Assembly (NCBI GenBank): GCA_028284625.1
Contig: JANQRH010000005.1
Location: forward strand, 186,001-250,000
Source of the DNA: Afifellaceae bacterium
GTDB lineage: Bacteria; Pseudomonadota; Alphaproteobacteria; Rhizobiales; Afifellaceae
DNA length: 64,000 bases
Reading direction: 5' to 3'
Made by a program: the position numbers and the translations under genes. Under the pieces are notes generated by a model that saw nothing but the letters and a program-made list of their open reading frames with translations, had not been told where the DNA came from and ran no database searches. This document shows, one piece after another, positions 42,447 to 52,199 of the stretch (its first letter is position 1; every line of letters starts with the position of its first letter).

Positions 42447-43589
42447 ATGGCAATCGACGAACCGTCCACGATCGGGATTGAAGAGGAGTACCTCCTCGTC
42501 GACCTAGAGACGCGCGACCTCTACGTCGACCCACCGGAAGCCTTCATGAAGACGTGCCGGTGGCTACTTGGCGAACACGTCACGCCTGAGTTCCTCCGCT
42601 GCCAGATCGAGGTCGGAACGCGCGTCTGCGAAACTATCGCGGAAGCCCGCCAGGAGCTCGCCTTCTATCGCCGCACCATCGCCGCAGAAGCCAAACGGCA
42701 TGGCATGGGGCTGGTCGCCGCTTCCACCCATCCGATCGCCGACTGGAGCGCGCAGGTCACCACCGACAAGGAGCGCTACACCCAGCTTGTGCGGGATCTG
42801 CGGGCCGTCGCCCGGCGGCTCCTGATCTGCGGCATGCATGTGCACGTGTCGGTGCCCGACGAGGAGCTCAGGATCGACTTGCACGGGCAGCTGACCTACT
42901 TCCTGCCGCACCTTCTGGCGCTATCCACCTCGTCGCCGTTCTGGCGGGGAAACAATACCGGCCTGAAATCCTACCGCTCGTCGATCTCCATCGAGCTGCC
43001 GCGCGCCGGCTTGCCGCAGACATTCAGTAGCGCCGGTGAATACAACCGCATGGTTGACCTTTTGGTCGACCTCAATTGCATCGAAGACGCCACCAAGATC
43101 TGGTGGGACCTGCGCCCATCCGCACGATTTCCGACGCTGGAAATGCGCATCTCCGACATCTGCACGCGGCTGGAGGACGGCATCGCCATCGCCGCAACCT
43201 TCCAATCGATCGTACATATGCTGATCACCTTGAAGCGGAAGAACCAGCGCTGGCGCCAATACCTTCCGCCGCTGATCGCGGAGAACCGCTGGCTTGCCCA
43301 ACTCAATGGCGTCGGCGGCGAGCTCATTGATTTCGGCCGCGGTGAATCCGTGCCGTTCTCCGATCTGATGGAAGAGCTGATCGCGCTCATCGCCGACGAG
43401 GCGCAAGCGCTGGGTTGCCTGGCTGAAGTGGAGCGGCTGCGCGTGATCGCCGCGGAAGGCACCAGCGCCGACCGCCAACTCGACATCTTCAACCGCGCAA
43501 TGGCGGACGGCGCCGACAAGCGGGAGGCGCTCGGCCGCGTCGTCGACCATCTGATCGAGGAAACGCTTGAGGGGTGCGAGGCGAGCTAG
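42447..43589 (+). CDS. Carboxylate-amine ligase, YbdK/GshA2 family
   Basis: Glutamate-cysteine ligase family 2 protein of 380 residues. It has STIGIEEEYLLVDLETRDLY near the N terminus, the catalytic acid region QIEVGTRVCETIAEARQEL, GMHVHVSVPDEELR (about 133-146) and a WWDLRPSARFPTLEMRISD block (about 217-235). Members are ATP-dependent, with weak gamma-glutamylcysteine activity reported for YbdK. The start is ATG 42447; TTG 42435 also opens the frame. A glutathione reductase gene lies downstream (44832), but a link is not shown. Confidence 0.9.
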   Translation: MAIDEPSTIGIEEEYLLVDLETRDLYVDPPEAFMKTCRWLLGEHVTPEFLRCQIEVGTRVCETIAEARQELAFYRRTIAAEAKRHGMGLVAASTHPIADWSAQVTTDKERYTQLVRDLRAVARRLLICGMHVHVSVPDEELRIDLHGQLTYFLPHLLALSTSSPFWRGNNTGLKSYRSSISIELPRAGLPQTFSSAGEYNRMVDLLVDLNCIEDATKIWWDLRPSARFPTLEMRISDICTRLEDGIAIAATFQSIVHMLITLKRKNQRWRQYLPPLIAENRWLAQLNGVGGELIDFGRGESVPFSDLMEELIALIADEAQALGCLAEVERLRVIAAEGTSADRQLDIFNRAMADGADKREALGRVVDHLIEETLEGCEAS

Positions 43590-43606
43590 CTCTCCGCCAA
43601 TGCGCC

Positions 43607-44821
43607 ATGCTCCAGATCGATCGTTGGACATTCGCGGTCAGCGCCGCCCGGATACTCCTTTTCGCCAACTTCATGACGGTTGCGGCGGTTATCCCGATCC
43701 TGCTCGATGAATGGCAGATCAGCGGCGCCGAAGCCGGGGCGATTATAACAGCATTCACAATCAGTTACGCGGCGTCACTCTTTGGCTTTGCCTGGGCCGC
43801 CGACTATATCGGCGCAAGGCGCGCCGTGGAGATATCCGCCATCGCGAGTGCATTGGCTTCCGCGGCGTTCGGGTTCCTTGCCCGCGACTGGCTGAGCGCA
43901 ACGCTTCTCTACGGGCTGGTCGGCCTTGCCCAAGGCGGCGTCTACACGCCGCTCATCATGCTCTTTTCGGAGCGCACCGATCCGGTCAGGCGCGGCACGG
44001 CCATGGGCTGGCTCATCGCCTCCACATCGGTCGGATATGCAGGCTCGTTGATCCTGAGCGGACTGGCGCTTAGTCAGGGAGGCTACCAAGCCGCGTTTAT
44101 TTTGACGGGGCTGGCCCCGGCCGTCGGCGCGATCCTGCTTCTCATCTGCCTGCGCGGCACGCCGAACCAAGTGCACCCGCGAACGTCACACGGCAGCGTG
44201 TGGCAACACACGTTCGGCGGCCGTGACGCACGTCTGTTGACGACCGGCTATACGGCGCATTGCTGGGAGCTTCTGGGGAGCTGGGCGTGGCTCCCCGCGC
44301 TAATTGCTGCGGCCTACACGCTGAACGGCAGCTCAGTCGCCGCCGCCAGTCAATCAAGCGCCATGGCGACCGGCGCCATGCATCTGATTGGCGCCACGGC
44401 CTCCTTCGTCATGGGTGCGCTGTCGGATCGGCTCGGTCGCCGCACGGTGCTCCTCGGCGTGGCGGCGGCCGCCGCCTTCCTGTCACTGTCGATCGGCTGG
44501 GTCATATGGCTTCCGGTGTGGATCGTGCTGGCGCTCGCGATCCTCTACGCCTTCCTCACCATCGGAGATTCGCCCGTGCTCACCACGGCGATCACGGAAG
44601 TCACTGAGCCCGGCCGGCTCGGCGCGGTATTGGCGCTGAGATCGCTGCTGGGCTTTGGTGCCGGCGCCATCGCCCCGCTCGCCGCCGGTTTCACCTTTGA
44701 CGCGGCGACCGCAATGGACTGGCGCCCGGCCTTCGTGTGGGGCTGGACGTTTGCCGTGCTCGGCATCGGTGGGGTCATTGCGGCGTTCTGCGCAGCGGGA
44801 CTCAGCCGCCGCAAAGCCTGA
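43607..44821 (+). CDS. MFS transporter
   Basis: Major facilitator superfamily carrier of 404 residues with twelve hydrophobic segments. A family loop motif is WAADYIGARRAVEISAIASA (about 55-74), corresponding to motif A between spans 2 and 3, and GALSDRLGRRTVLL (about 267-280) is its second-half copy. ATG 43607 is used; the frame is open from 43574 and overlaps the previous gene. It is 17 bases after the YbdK-type ligase and may be cotranscribed. The substrate cannot be told. Confidence 0.9.
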   Translation: MLQIDRWTFAVSAARILLFANFMTVAAVIPILLDEWQISGAEAGAIITAFTISYAASLFGFAWAADYIGARRAVEISAIASALASAAFGFLARDWLSATLLYGLVGLAQGGVYTPLIMLFSERTDPVRRGTAMGWLIASTSVGYAGSLILSGLALSQGGYQAAFILTGLAPAVGAILLLICLRGTPNQVHPRTSHGSVWQHTFGGRDARLLTTGYTAHCWELLGSWAWLPALIAAAYTLNGSSVAAASQSSAMATGAMHLIGATASFVMGALSDRLGRRTVLLGVAAAAAFLSLSIGWVIWLPVWIVLALAILYAFLTIGDSPVLTTAITEVTEPGRLGAVLALRSLLGFGAGAIAPLAAGFTFDAATAMDWRPAFVWGWTFAVLGIGGVIAAFCAAGLSRRKA

Positions 44822-44831
44822 ACGGCGACGG

Positions 44832-46223
44832 CTATGCTGCTATTGGCTCGCCGTCGCGAATGCGTTCCGTGGGCGCTGAGAACGTGACCAGCTCCTCGCT
44901 GGCCGTCGGATGCACCGCCATGGTGGCGTCGAAATCCGCCTTGGTCGCGCGCATCTTGATGGGGATCGCCAGAAGCTGCGCCATCTCGCCCGCGCCGGGC
45001 CCCAGCACGTGCGCGCCGAGCACGCAATCGGTGTCCGCGTCGACCACGAGCTTCATCAGCATCCGGTCCGAGCGTCCCGTGAGCGTCCCTTTCAAGGGAC
45101 GGAACGCCGTCTTGTAGATGTCGAGATTGCTGTGGCGGCTACGCGCTGCATCTTCCGTCAGGCCGACGGTTCCGATCTCCGGCTGCGAGAACACGGCCGT
45201 CGCCACATTGTCGTAGTCGGGCTTTGTCGGTCGCCCGTGGAAGACGGTATCGACGAAACACATCGCTTCATGAATCGCGACAGGCGTCAGCTGCATGCGA
45301 TCGGTCACATCGCCGATCGCCCAAATGTGGTCGACGCTGGTTTGCGAATAATCATCGACGGGAATGGCGTGGGTCTTGGTCAGCTCAATCCCGACCGTCT
45401 CCAGCCCCAGGCCCTCGACATTCGGCTGGCGCCCGACGGCAAGGAGGATCTGATCCGCCTCTTCGACCCCGCCGCCGGAAAGCTGTGCGCTGAGCCCGCC
45501 GTCAGGCTTCTTGTCCACCTGCGTGATGATCTGCTGGCACAGAACACGAATGCCTTTGTTGGTGGCTTCCGCATGCAGGAGCCGCCGCAAATCCATGTCG
45601 AAGCGCGACAGCACCTCGCGGCCGCGATAGACGATCGTGGTCTCAACCCCAAGCCCGTGGAAGATACCGGCGAACTCAATGGCGATGTAGCCGCCGCCCT
45701 CAATGAGCACGCGCTTTGGCAGGCTCGGCAGATGGAATGCCTCGTTTGACGTGATGCAATGCTCGTGGCCGCTGAGTGCCCGGTGTGGGTTCGGCCGGCC
45801 GCCGGTGGCGATGAGGATGCGCTCGGCCGTGATCGTTCGCCCCGGTTGTTCGAGCTTCACCCGATGCGGCCCGTCAAGCGACGCGCGCGTTTCAAGAAGT
45901 TCAACGCCGGCCTTCTCCAAGTTGGCCCGATAGAGGCCCTCCAGCCGGGCGATCTCCTTGTCCTTGTTGGTAATCAGCGTCGGCCAGTCAAAAGCCGCCG
46001 GGCCGATCGTCCACCCATACGCGGCGCTATCCTCAAACTCCTCGTGGAAATGCGAGGCGTAGACGAGAAGCTTCTTGGGGATGCAACCGCGGATCACGCA
46101 TGTCCCGCCCACGCGATCCGACTCCGCAATGGCGACGCGGGCGCCGGCCTCCGCCGCGCGCCGTGCGGCGCGCACGCCGCCCGATCCGGCGCCGATGACG
46201 AAAAGGTCGTAATCGTAGGCCAC
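44832..46223 (-). CDS. gor: Glutathione-disulfide reductase
   Basis: NADPH flavoenzyme that regenerates glutathione, 463 residues. FAD motif FVIGAGSGGVRAARRAAEAG (about 8-27), redox disulfide GGTCVIRGCIPKKLL (about 41-55; Cys-Val-Ile-Arg-Gly-Cys), an NAD(P) motif IEGGGYIAIEFAGIFHGLG, the ATGGRPNPH stretch, and the C-terminal histidine region MAVHPTASEEL. The Val-Ile-Arg spacing between the cysteines marks glutathione reductase rather than E3. It is the last gene of a minus-strand run rpiA - DUF2059 - gor. Confidence 0.96.
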   Translation of the reverse strand: MAYDYDLFVIGAGSGGVRAARRAAEAGARVAIAESDRVGGTCVIRGCIPKKLLVYASHFHEEFEDSAAYGWTIGPAAFDWPTLITNKDKEIARLEGLYRANLEKAGVELLETRASLDGPHRVKLEQPGRTITAERILIATGGRPNPHRALSGHEHCITSNEAFHLPSLPKRVLIEGGGYIAIEFAGIFHGLGVETTIVYRGREVLSRFDMDLRRLLHAEATNKGIRVLCQQIITQVDKKPDGGLSAQLSGGGVEEADQILLAVGRQPNVEGLGLETVGIELTKTHAIPVDDYSQTSVDHIWAIGDVTDRMQLTPVAIHEAMCFVDTVFHGRPTKPDYDNVATAVFSQPEIGTVGLTEDAARSRHSNLDIYKTAFRPLKGTLTGRSDRMLMKLVVDADTDCVLGAHVLGPGAGEMAQLLAIPIKMRATKADFDATMAVHPTASEELVTFSAPTERIRDGEPIAA

Positions 46224-46240
46224 GGCTCGCTTTTGCCGCG

Positions 46241-46834
46241 CTATTGCTGCGGCGCTTCTTCCTGCGCCGGGCCGGCGATGTCGCCTTCCAGCGCCCGCTG
46301 GTCTGCCTCGGCCGCAGAGCGTAGCTCCTCGCGGACGCGCCGGTCGAGATCAGCCGCAACGGACTTTGCCCATTCCTCGGCCGCGGCCGTCTGCACCGCC
46401 AACAACTGGCCATGCGTCTGTGCGAACTTCTGACCGGTCTCGCTGCTGTAGAAGTCGATCAAGACCTGCATCTCCTCGTCAGTGAACCCCGAGGCCCAGA
46501 CGCGCGCGAGGTAGCGATCAAGCTCCGGCCGACGTGAGACCAATTCCACGGCGACCTGGTCGACCACCGCGATGATGCCGAGCTGCATCTGCGGGTTGGC
46601 GCGAATGAAGCTGTTCTTCGCCTCGTCGGCGATGTTCGGCAGCAGCGCATCGAACAGCCGCGCCGTTCCGGTGAGCTGCACGAGCTGATCAGCCAGCTCT
46701 TTGGTTCCAGACGGCAGCTCGTTCTGGATGATTTCGCGTAGCGCCGTCGCCTCGTTAGCTGCGTCCTGCGCATAGGCAGGCGCGCTGAAGAACACCGCCG
46801 CCAGGACGAGAGGCGCGGCAAGCATACGTTTCAT
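46241..46834 (-). CDS. Exported DUF2059 protein
   Basis: A 197-residue protein with a signal peptide (MKRMLAAPLVLAAVFFSAPA, cleavage after AYA near residue 22). Mature part: GFTDEEMQVLIDFYSSETGQ (about 132-151) then KFAQTHGQLL matches DUF2059, an alpha-helical periplasmic family of unknown role. ATG 46834 has GGAGG 5 bases upstream; the open frame extends to 47029. It lies between rpiA and gor, an arrangement common in alphaproteobacteria. Confidence 0.9.
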   Translation of the reverse strand: MKRMLAAPLVLAAVFFSAPAYAQDAANEATALREIIQNELPSGTKELADQLVQLTGTARLFDALLPNIADEAKNSFIRANPQMQLGIIAVVDQVAVELVSRRPELDRYLARVWASGFTDEEMQVLIDFYSSETGQKFAQTHGQLLAVQTAAAEEWAKSVAADLDRRVREELRSAAEADQRALEGDIAGPAQEEAPQQ

Positions 46835-46880
46835 GAGATCCTCCGTGGGCGGCCACGCCGCCGGCATACATTGATACTGA

Positions 46881-47570
46881 TCATGCTTCGATTTCTGTAA
46901 CGCCCTGCGGCGAGGCGACAAGCGCCAAGTCCGCAAGGCCGAGGAAAAGGCCGTGTTCCACGACGCCGGGGATGTTTGCAAGTCTGTCGGACAGCGTCTT
47001 TGGGTCCGGAATGCGGCCAAAAGAGGCATCGAGGATGGGATTCCCGTTCTCCGTCACGAACGCGCCGGCCCCCGCCTGCCGCTCTTGAAGCGTGACGCTA
47101 AGCCCCAGTTCCGCTGCGGTTTTTTCGATCGCCGCCGCGGTTGCGTTCATGCCGTATGCAACCACCTCGATCGGCAGCGGAAAGGCGCCTAGCGCCTCCA
47201 CGTTCTTGCTGGCATCGGCGATGACAATCATGCGCTTCGATGCGCACGCCACGATCTTCTCGCGCAAAAGCGCCCCGCCGCCACCCTTGATCAGCGCCAG
47301 TTCGGGCCCGATCTCGTCGGCGCCGTCCACGTCGAGATCAAGCTCCGGCGTCTCCGCCAGCGTGGTCAGCGGCACGCCGGCCTCGCGCGCCAGTTCGGCC
47401 GTGGCTTCGGAGGTCGCAACGCCCACGACGTTCAGCCCGGATGACACGCGCTGCCCAAGCAGGCTGACGAAATGCGCCGCCGTGGAGCCGCTGCCCAGCC
47501 CCAGGCGCATACCGTCTTCCACATAGGCGAGCGCGGCTTCAGCGGCGCGGCGTTTCAGATAATCCGACAT
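46881..47570 (-). CDS. rpiA: Ribose-5-phosphate isomerase A
   Basis: Isomerase of the pentose phosphate pathway, 229 residues. Phosphate-binding [12 protein letters not shown] (about 25-36), [20 protein letters not shown] (about 80-99) with the active-site Asp and Lys, and ALLREKIVA with the catalytic Glu. The frame opens at 47612; ATG 47570 has GGAG close upstream and gives the family start [10 protein letters not shown]. It is divergent from gph (116 bases between starts) and heads the run with DUF2059 and gor. Confidence 0.96.
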   Translation of the reverse strand: MSDYLKRRAAEAALAYVEDGMRLGLGSGSTAAHFVSLLGQRVSSGLNVVGVATSEATAELAREAGVPLTTLAETPELDLDVDGADEIGPELALIKGGGGALLREKIVACASKRMIVIADASKNVEALGAFPLPIEVVAYGMNATAAAIEKTAAELGLSVTLQERQAGAGAFVTENGNPILDASFGRIPDPKTLSDRLANIPGVVEHGLFLGLADLALVASPQGVTEIEA

Positions 47571-47685
47571 ATCTCCCACACCGCTTTGACGATGCCGGGC
47601 GCGCCTTAGCATGCGCCCTTCGCTCTACCAAGAGGGCGGAGGTGACACCTTGCTAAGGGCGCCGCTGGGCGATAATCGCGGTCAA

Positions 47686-48408
47686 ATGACCGCTCCACTC
47701 CTCGTCTTCGACCTCGACGGTACGCTCGTCGACACCGCCCCCGATCTCCTGGCGACGCTGGACGCCGTGCTGCCGCGCCACGGTTTCGAGCCGATGGCCG
47801 ACGCCTCGCTGCGCGACACGATCGGCCATGGCGCACGCCACATGATCAAGCAGGCATTGCTGCGCCACGACGTGACGCTCTCCGACGAGGCGCTGGACGC
47901 CATCAACGACGACTTTCTTGCCCATTACGAAGCAAACATCTGCCGGCATTCGACGCTCTATCCGGGGACGGAGGCACTGCTTGACCGGTTTGCCGAGGCC
48001 GGATGGCGGTTTGCCGTCTGCACCAACAAAAAAGAACACCTCTCCAAGCTGCTCCTGCAGGCCATCGGCGTGAGCGGCTGCTTCGCGGCGATATGCGGCG
48101 GCGATACGTTCGCCGCGCCCAAGCCTGATCCGGCGCATCTCGGCGGCACGATTGCCGCGGCGTCCGGCACGCCGGCGCAGACCTTGATGGTGGGCGATTC
48201 CCGCACCGACCGCGATGCGGCGCGGAACATGAACGTCGCCGTTGTCGGCGTGAGCTTCGGCTACACCGATGTGCCGATGGCGAAGCTCGACCCCGATCTC
48301 CTCATCGACCATTTCGACGAGCTGACGATCGACGCAGCAAAAGGGCTTCTGGCCAATGCGGCTCAATCCCCGGCCGACGCTGCGGTATCCCCCGCGCCCG
48401 GTTCTTGA
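47686..48408 (+). CDS. gph: Phosphoglycolate phosphatase
   Basis: HAD-superfamily phosphatase of 240 residues that removes phosphate from 2-phosphoglycolate, a product of DNA repair and of oxygenase side reactions. The nucleophile motif is LVFDLDGTLVDTAPD (about 5-19), motif II lies in FAVCTNKKEHLSKLL, and motif III in MVGDSRTDRDAARNM. GTIGHG-like cap features read DTIGHGARHMIKQAL. ATG 47686 is chosen over the in-frame 47611, which reaches into the space before rpiA. Pyrophosphatase PpaX is a possible alternative. Confidence 0.92.
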   Translation: MTAPLLVFDLDGTLVDTAPDLLATLDAVLPRHGFEPMADASLRDTIGHGARHMIKQALLRHDVTLSDEALDAINDDFLAHYEANICRHSTLYPGTEALLDRFAEAGWRFAVCTNKKEHLSKLLLQAIGVSGCFAAICGGDTFAAPKPDPAHLGGTIAAASGTPAQTLMVGDSRTDRDAARNMNVAVVGVSFGYTDVPMAKLDPDLLIDHFDELTIDAAKGLLANAAQSPADAAVSPAPGS

Positions 48409-48446
48409 TTTCGCCTCTCACGGCTCCTATTAGACCTGAAGCGGTT

Positions 48447-48521
48447 GGGCGGTTAGCTCAGCGGGAGAGCACACGCTTCACACGCGTGGGGTCACTGGTT
48501 CAATCCCAGTACCGCCCACCA
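48447..48521 (+). tRNA. tRNA-Val (anticodon CAC)
   Basis: Full cloverleaf with encoded CCA. The acceptor stem pairs 48447-48453 with 48511-48517. Anticodon stem CACGC/GCGTG with loop TTCACAC gives anticodon CAC. D arm and T arm (CTGG-TTCAATC-CCAG) are intact. It follows gph and converges with glgA. Confidence 0.95.
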
Positions 48522-48542
48522 TTCACCGGCCACCATGCCCCC

Positions 48543-49988
48543 TCACCGATCATCGGATGCGACTGCGCGGTAAAGCGCGGCATAATGCGCTGCCGGGCGC
48601 TGCCAACCGACATCGGTCGCAAGCCCATTGGCCTGCATCTGCCGCCAGATCTTCGGCTGTCGCCACAAATCCGCGGCACGCGCCAACGCATGTTCCAGCG
48701 GCTCTCTTGCGACCGGCGCAAACTGGATGCCGGTCGCAACACCCGCTGCAATCGCCATCTCGTTGGCATCGATGACGGTATCGGCCAGTCCGCCGACGCG
48801 CGCAACGACAGGCACCGACCCGTAGCGCAGCGCGCAAAGCTGCGTGAGGCCGCAGGGCTCGAAGCGCGACGGTACGAGCAGCGCATCACTTCCGCCCTGG
48901 ACAAGATGCGCCAGCGGCTCGTCATAGCCGATGAACACGCCGACCCGCCCCGGGTCCTTGCTCGCTTCTGCGAGATAGGCCCGCTCAAGTGCGGCGTCGC
49001 CGGAACCAAGCACCACCAGGTCGGCGCCCAGCGCCTTCAGGCGCGGCAGTGCAGCGAGCAACAGATCAAGCCCCTTCTGCTCGCTGAGACGACTGATCAC
49101 ACCGAACAGCATATTTTCCGGCGGCGTGGTCAGACCCAGCCGCTCCTTCAGCGCCGCCTTGTTGCGCCCCCGCCAGGCCAAGCCGTTACCGCGGCGTCTT
49201 GCCTTGAGATACGGATCGGTGGCGGGGTCCCACACCGCCTCGTCGACGCCGTTCAGAATGCCGGAGAGCAGATCGGCGCGGCCGCCGATCAAGCCGCCGA
49301 GCCCCATACCGCCCTCCACGGTCGAAATCTCCGCCGCGTAGGTCGGCGACACCGTGGTGATGCGGTCAGCGAGCCTCAGTCCTGCCTTGAGAAACCCGAT
49401 GCCGCCGAAATATTCCACGCCGTCCATGGAGAGCGCTTTTTGAGGAAGCCCGAGCGGCCTCAGCAGTTCAGCAGGAAAGCGCCCCTGGAAGGCAAGATTG
49501 TGCACGGTCATGATCGTGCCCGGCCGCTTTTTGCCGGCATAGGCGAGATAAGCGGGCGCAAGGCCCGCCTGCCAGTCATGCGCGTGCACGACATGCGGCC
49601 GGTAGCGTGGCAACAGCTCGAGCCCGATATCAGCGGCCACCTTCGACAGCGCCGCAAACCGCTGCGCGTTGTCCGGCCAGTCCAGCCCGAGGCTGTCGAT
49701 ATAGGGATTGCCCGGCCGCTCGTAGAGATGCGGCGCGTCCAGCACCAGCACGTCGAGGCCGTCGACATCCGCGCCAAGGAGCCGCGCGTCACCGCCGAAG
49801 AGTCCGCTGATGCGACGGAGCGTCTTGGGCGTGTCCAGCTTCTCCAGCACTGTCGGATAGCCTGGAAGAAGCGTGCGCATGGTCACGCCGCGCGACGCCA
49901 ACGCACCCGGCAGCGCGCCGGCCACATCGGCGAGCCCACCGGTCTTGACGAGCGGAAAGACCTCCGACGCGACGGAGAGAACGCGCAA
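48543..49988 (-). CDS. glgA: Glycogen synthase (ADP-glucose type)
   Basis: GT5 enzyme that elongates alpha-1,4-glucan from ADP-glucose; 481 residues, the usual length. The N-terminal ADP-glucose loop is [20 protein letters not shown] (about 10-29). [13 protein letters not shown] and the C-terminal [11 protein letters not shown] motif are typical. The family start (RVLSVASE) corresponds to a TTG codon at 49988, 17 bases after the glgC stop; no ATG is near, and a CTG overlapping the glgC stop is another option. The longest frame reaches 50279 but overlaps glgC. It follows glgC on the same strand. Confidence 0.94.
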   Translation of the reverse strand: MRVLSVASEVFPLVKTGGLADVAGALPGALASRGVTMRTLLPGYPTVLEKLDTPKTLRRISGLFGGDARLLGADVDGLDVLVLDAPHLYERPGNPYIDSLGLDWPDNAQRFAALSKVAADIGLELLPRYRPHVVHAHDWQAGLAPAYLAYAGKKRPGTIMTVHNLAFQGRFPAELLRPLGLPQKALSMDGVEYFGGIGFLKAGLRLADRITTVSPTYAAEISTVEGGMGLGGLIGGRADLLSGILNGVDEAVWDPATDPYLKARRRGNGLAWRGRNKAALKERLGLTTPPENMLFGVISRLSEQKGLDLLLAALPRLKALGADLVVLGSGDAALERAYLAEASKDPGRVGVFIGYDEPLAHLVQGGSDALLVPSRFEPCGLTQLCALRYGSVPVVARVGGLADTVIDANEMAIAAGVATGIQFAPVAREPLEHALARAADLWRQPKIWRQMQANGLATDVGWQRPAAHYAALYRAVASDDR

Positions 49989-50005
49989 GGCGCGCGCGCG
50001 CCGCT

Positions 50006-51340
50006 TCAGAGCGCCAGCCGGTCGATCATGGGCTGAGTGATGAGACAGACGCCGCGTTCCGTCCGACGGAAGCGCTGGGCGTCGCGCTCTGGATCCTCCC
50101 CAACGACCAGGCCCTCCGGTATCTTTACGCCGCGATCGATGACGACGTTCTTCAACCGCGCGCTTCGCGCCACGTCGACATAGGGCATGATCACGGCGCT
50201 CTCGACCTCGGCGAACGAATGCACATGAACGCCGGTGAACAGGAACGAGCGGCGCAGGCTCGCGCCGGAAATGATGCAACCGCCCGACACGAGCGAGTCC
50301 ACCGCCTGCCCTCTCCGGCCTTCATCGTTGAAGACGAACTTGGCGGGCGGCGTGATCTCCGCATAGGTCCAGATCGGCCAGCTCTTGTCGTAAAGATCAA
50401 GCGCAGGCACGGGCGCGGTGAGATCGACATTGGCTTCCCAATAGGCATCGATCGTCCCGACGTCCCGCCAATAGGGCTCCGCATCCTCGCTTGACCGAAC
50501 GCACGATGTCTCGAACTGATGCGCCACCGCTTTTCCGTTCTCGACGAGATACGGAATGATGTCCTTACCGAAATCGTGGTTTGAGTTCGGATCGGCGGCG
50601 TCGCGCCTGAGCTGGTCGAACAGGAACTGCGTCTCAAAGACGTAGATGCCCATACTGGCGAGCGCCTTGTCGGGCTTGCCCGGCATGCCCGGCGGGTCCT
50701 GCGGCTTCTCAAGAAACGATACGATCGCATCGGTCTCGTCGATCGCCATGACGCCAAACGCCGACGCATCCGGTCGCGGGACCGCAAAGCACCCGACGGT
50801 CACGTCTGCGCCTGAGTCCACGTGCTGTCGCAGCATGGGCTCGTAGTCCATCTTGTAGATGTGATCGCCGGCGAGGATGATCACATAGGCCGGCGCGTAG
50901 CTCTGGATGATGTCGATGTTCTGAAAGACCGCATCGGCCGTGCCGGCGTACCACATGGTCTCCGACACGCGCTGGCTGGCCGGCAGGATATCAAAACTCT
51001 CGTTCCGCTCCGGCCGAAAGAAGTTCCAGCCACGCTGCATGTGCCGGATGAGGCTGTGCGCCTTGTATTGCGTCGCCACGGAAATGCGGCGGATGCCGGA
51101 ATTGAGCGCGTTGGACAGCACGAAGTCGATGATGCGCGACTTGCCGCCGAAGTAGACAGCCGGCTTGGCTCGCTTGTCGGTGAGCTCCATCAACCGACTG
51201 CCGCGACCGCCGGCAAGCACATAAGCCATGGCGTCGCGCACCAACGGCCTGCCGTTTGCTTCCGATGTCGCCACAACGCCCCTCCCACGCAACGCCGCCA
51301 ATGCGCCACTATCGGGGTTGGGCGGCGGCAGGGCAACCAT
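50006..51340 (-). CDS. glgC: Glucose-1-phosphate adenylyltransferase
   Basis: Makes ADP-glucose from ATP and glucose-1-phosphate, the regulated step of glycogen synthesis; 444 residues. Nucleotide-binding loop [20 protein letters not shown] (about 40-59), [20 protein letters not shown], substrate region WYRGTADAV-like (here [12 protein letters not shown], about 130-141), and a C-terminal left-handed beta-helix part. The start used gives a 20-residue extra N terminus, so ATG 51229 (MAYVLAGG) or an upstream site could be used instead. It is the first gene of glgC-glgA; no glgB or glgP is in the window. Confidence 0.95.
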   Translation of the reverse strand: MVALPPPNPDSGALAALRGRGVVATSEANGRPLVRDAMAYVLAGGRGSRLMELTDKRAKPAVYFGGKSRIIDFVLSNALNSGIRRISVATQYKAHSLIRHMQRGWNFFRPERNESFDILPASQRVSETMWYAGTADAVFQNIDIIQSYAPAYVIILAGDHIYKMDYEPMLRQHVDSGADVTVGCFAVPRPDASAFGVMAIDETDAIVSFLEKPQDPPGMPGKPDKALASMGIYVFETQFLFDQLRRDAADPNSNHDFGKDIIPYLVENGKAVAHQFETSCVRSSEDAEPYWRDVGTIDAYWEANVDLTAPVPALDLYDKSWPIWTYAEITPPAKFVFNDEGRRGQAVDSLVSGGCIISGASLRRSFLFTGVHVHSFAEVESAVIMPYVDVARSARLKNVVIDRGVKIPEGLVVGEDPERDAQRFRRTERGVCLITQPMIDRLAL

Positions 51341-51416
51341 GGAGGTTTACGCGGCGGAAACCTCGCTGCCCTAAGCAGTCGGAAAGACCACGAGAACCCA
51401 AGGGTAGGCCCCTTTT

Positions 51417-52199
51417 ATGACCTCCACACACCCGGCGCCGGCGCTTCAAGTGCGCGGCCTCTCAAAGCGTTTCGACCGCCCCGCCGTCGACGGGCTCGAC
51501 CTCACGGTGCGCGCCGGCGAGTTCTATACGCTGCTCGGGCCAAACGGCGCAGGCAAGACGACCACGCTCAGGATGGTCGCCGGGTTGTTGCAGCCCGATG
51601 CCGGCGACATCGCAATCTTCGGGATCGACGCGCGGCTGGACCAGGTCGCGGCGAAGCAGATCGTCGCCTGGGTTTCAGACGAACCGATGATCTATGACAA
51701 GCTGACGCCGTACGAGTATCTGGAATTCGTCGCCGGCCTCTGGAACACCGAAGCAGGCCAGGCGCAAGCGCGCGCCGACGAGTTGATCGACTGGCTCGGC
51801 CTCACTCCGCACGCCAATGAGCGCTGCGAAAGCTTCTCGCGCGGCATGCGCCAGAAGGTGGCGCTGGCCGGCGCGCTGGTGCATGACCCGCGGCTCATTA
51901 TTCTCGACGAGCCGCTCACCGGTCTCGACGCCGGCTCCGCCCGGCAGGTGAAGGACGTGCTGCTGGCTCGCGTGCGCGCCGGCGGAACGGTGCTGATGAC
52001 AACGCATATTCTCGAAGTCGCCGAACGCATGGCGGAGCGCATCGGTGTCATTGCCAATGGCCGCCTCATCGCCGAAGGCACGCTTGCAGAACTCCGCGCC
52101 CAGGCCGGAGGCGAAGACAGCAGCTTGGAAGACATCTTCCTCGATTTGGTCGCCGAAGAGGCCGCAGAGCAAGCTGCCGGAGAGGCCGCAGCGGCATGA
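51417..52199 (+). CDS. ABC exporter ATP-binding protein
   Basis: A 260-residue ABC-2 type ATPase. Walker A LLGPNGAGKTTTLRM (about 40-54), signature FSRGMRQKVALAGALVHD (about 140-157; SRGMR replaces SGGQ, usual in this group) and Walker B LIILDEPLTGLDAG. It pairs with the permease at 52196, whose start overlaps its stop by 4 bases. Such two-part exporters move antibiotics, lipids or other compounds out of the cell; the cargo is unknown. Confidence 0.9.
   Translation: MTSTHPAPALQVRGLSKRFDRPAVDGLDLTVRAGEFYTLLGPNGAGKTTTLRMVAGLLQPDAGDIAIFGIDARLDQVAAKQIVAWVSDEPMIYDKLTPYEYLEFVAGLWNTEAGQAQARADELIDWLGLTPHANERCESFSRGMRQKVALAGALVHDPRLIILDEPLTGLDAGSARQVKDVLLARVRAGGTVLMTTHILEVAERMAERIGVIANGRLIAEGTLAELRAQAGGEDSSLEDIFLDLVAEEAAEQAAGEAAAA

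Noticed and set aside
48405..50036. Plus-strand open frame of 543 codons
   Set aside because: It runs through tRNA-Val and antisense to glgA, whose motifs are complete.
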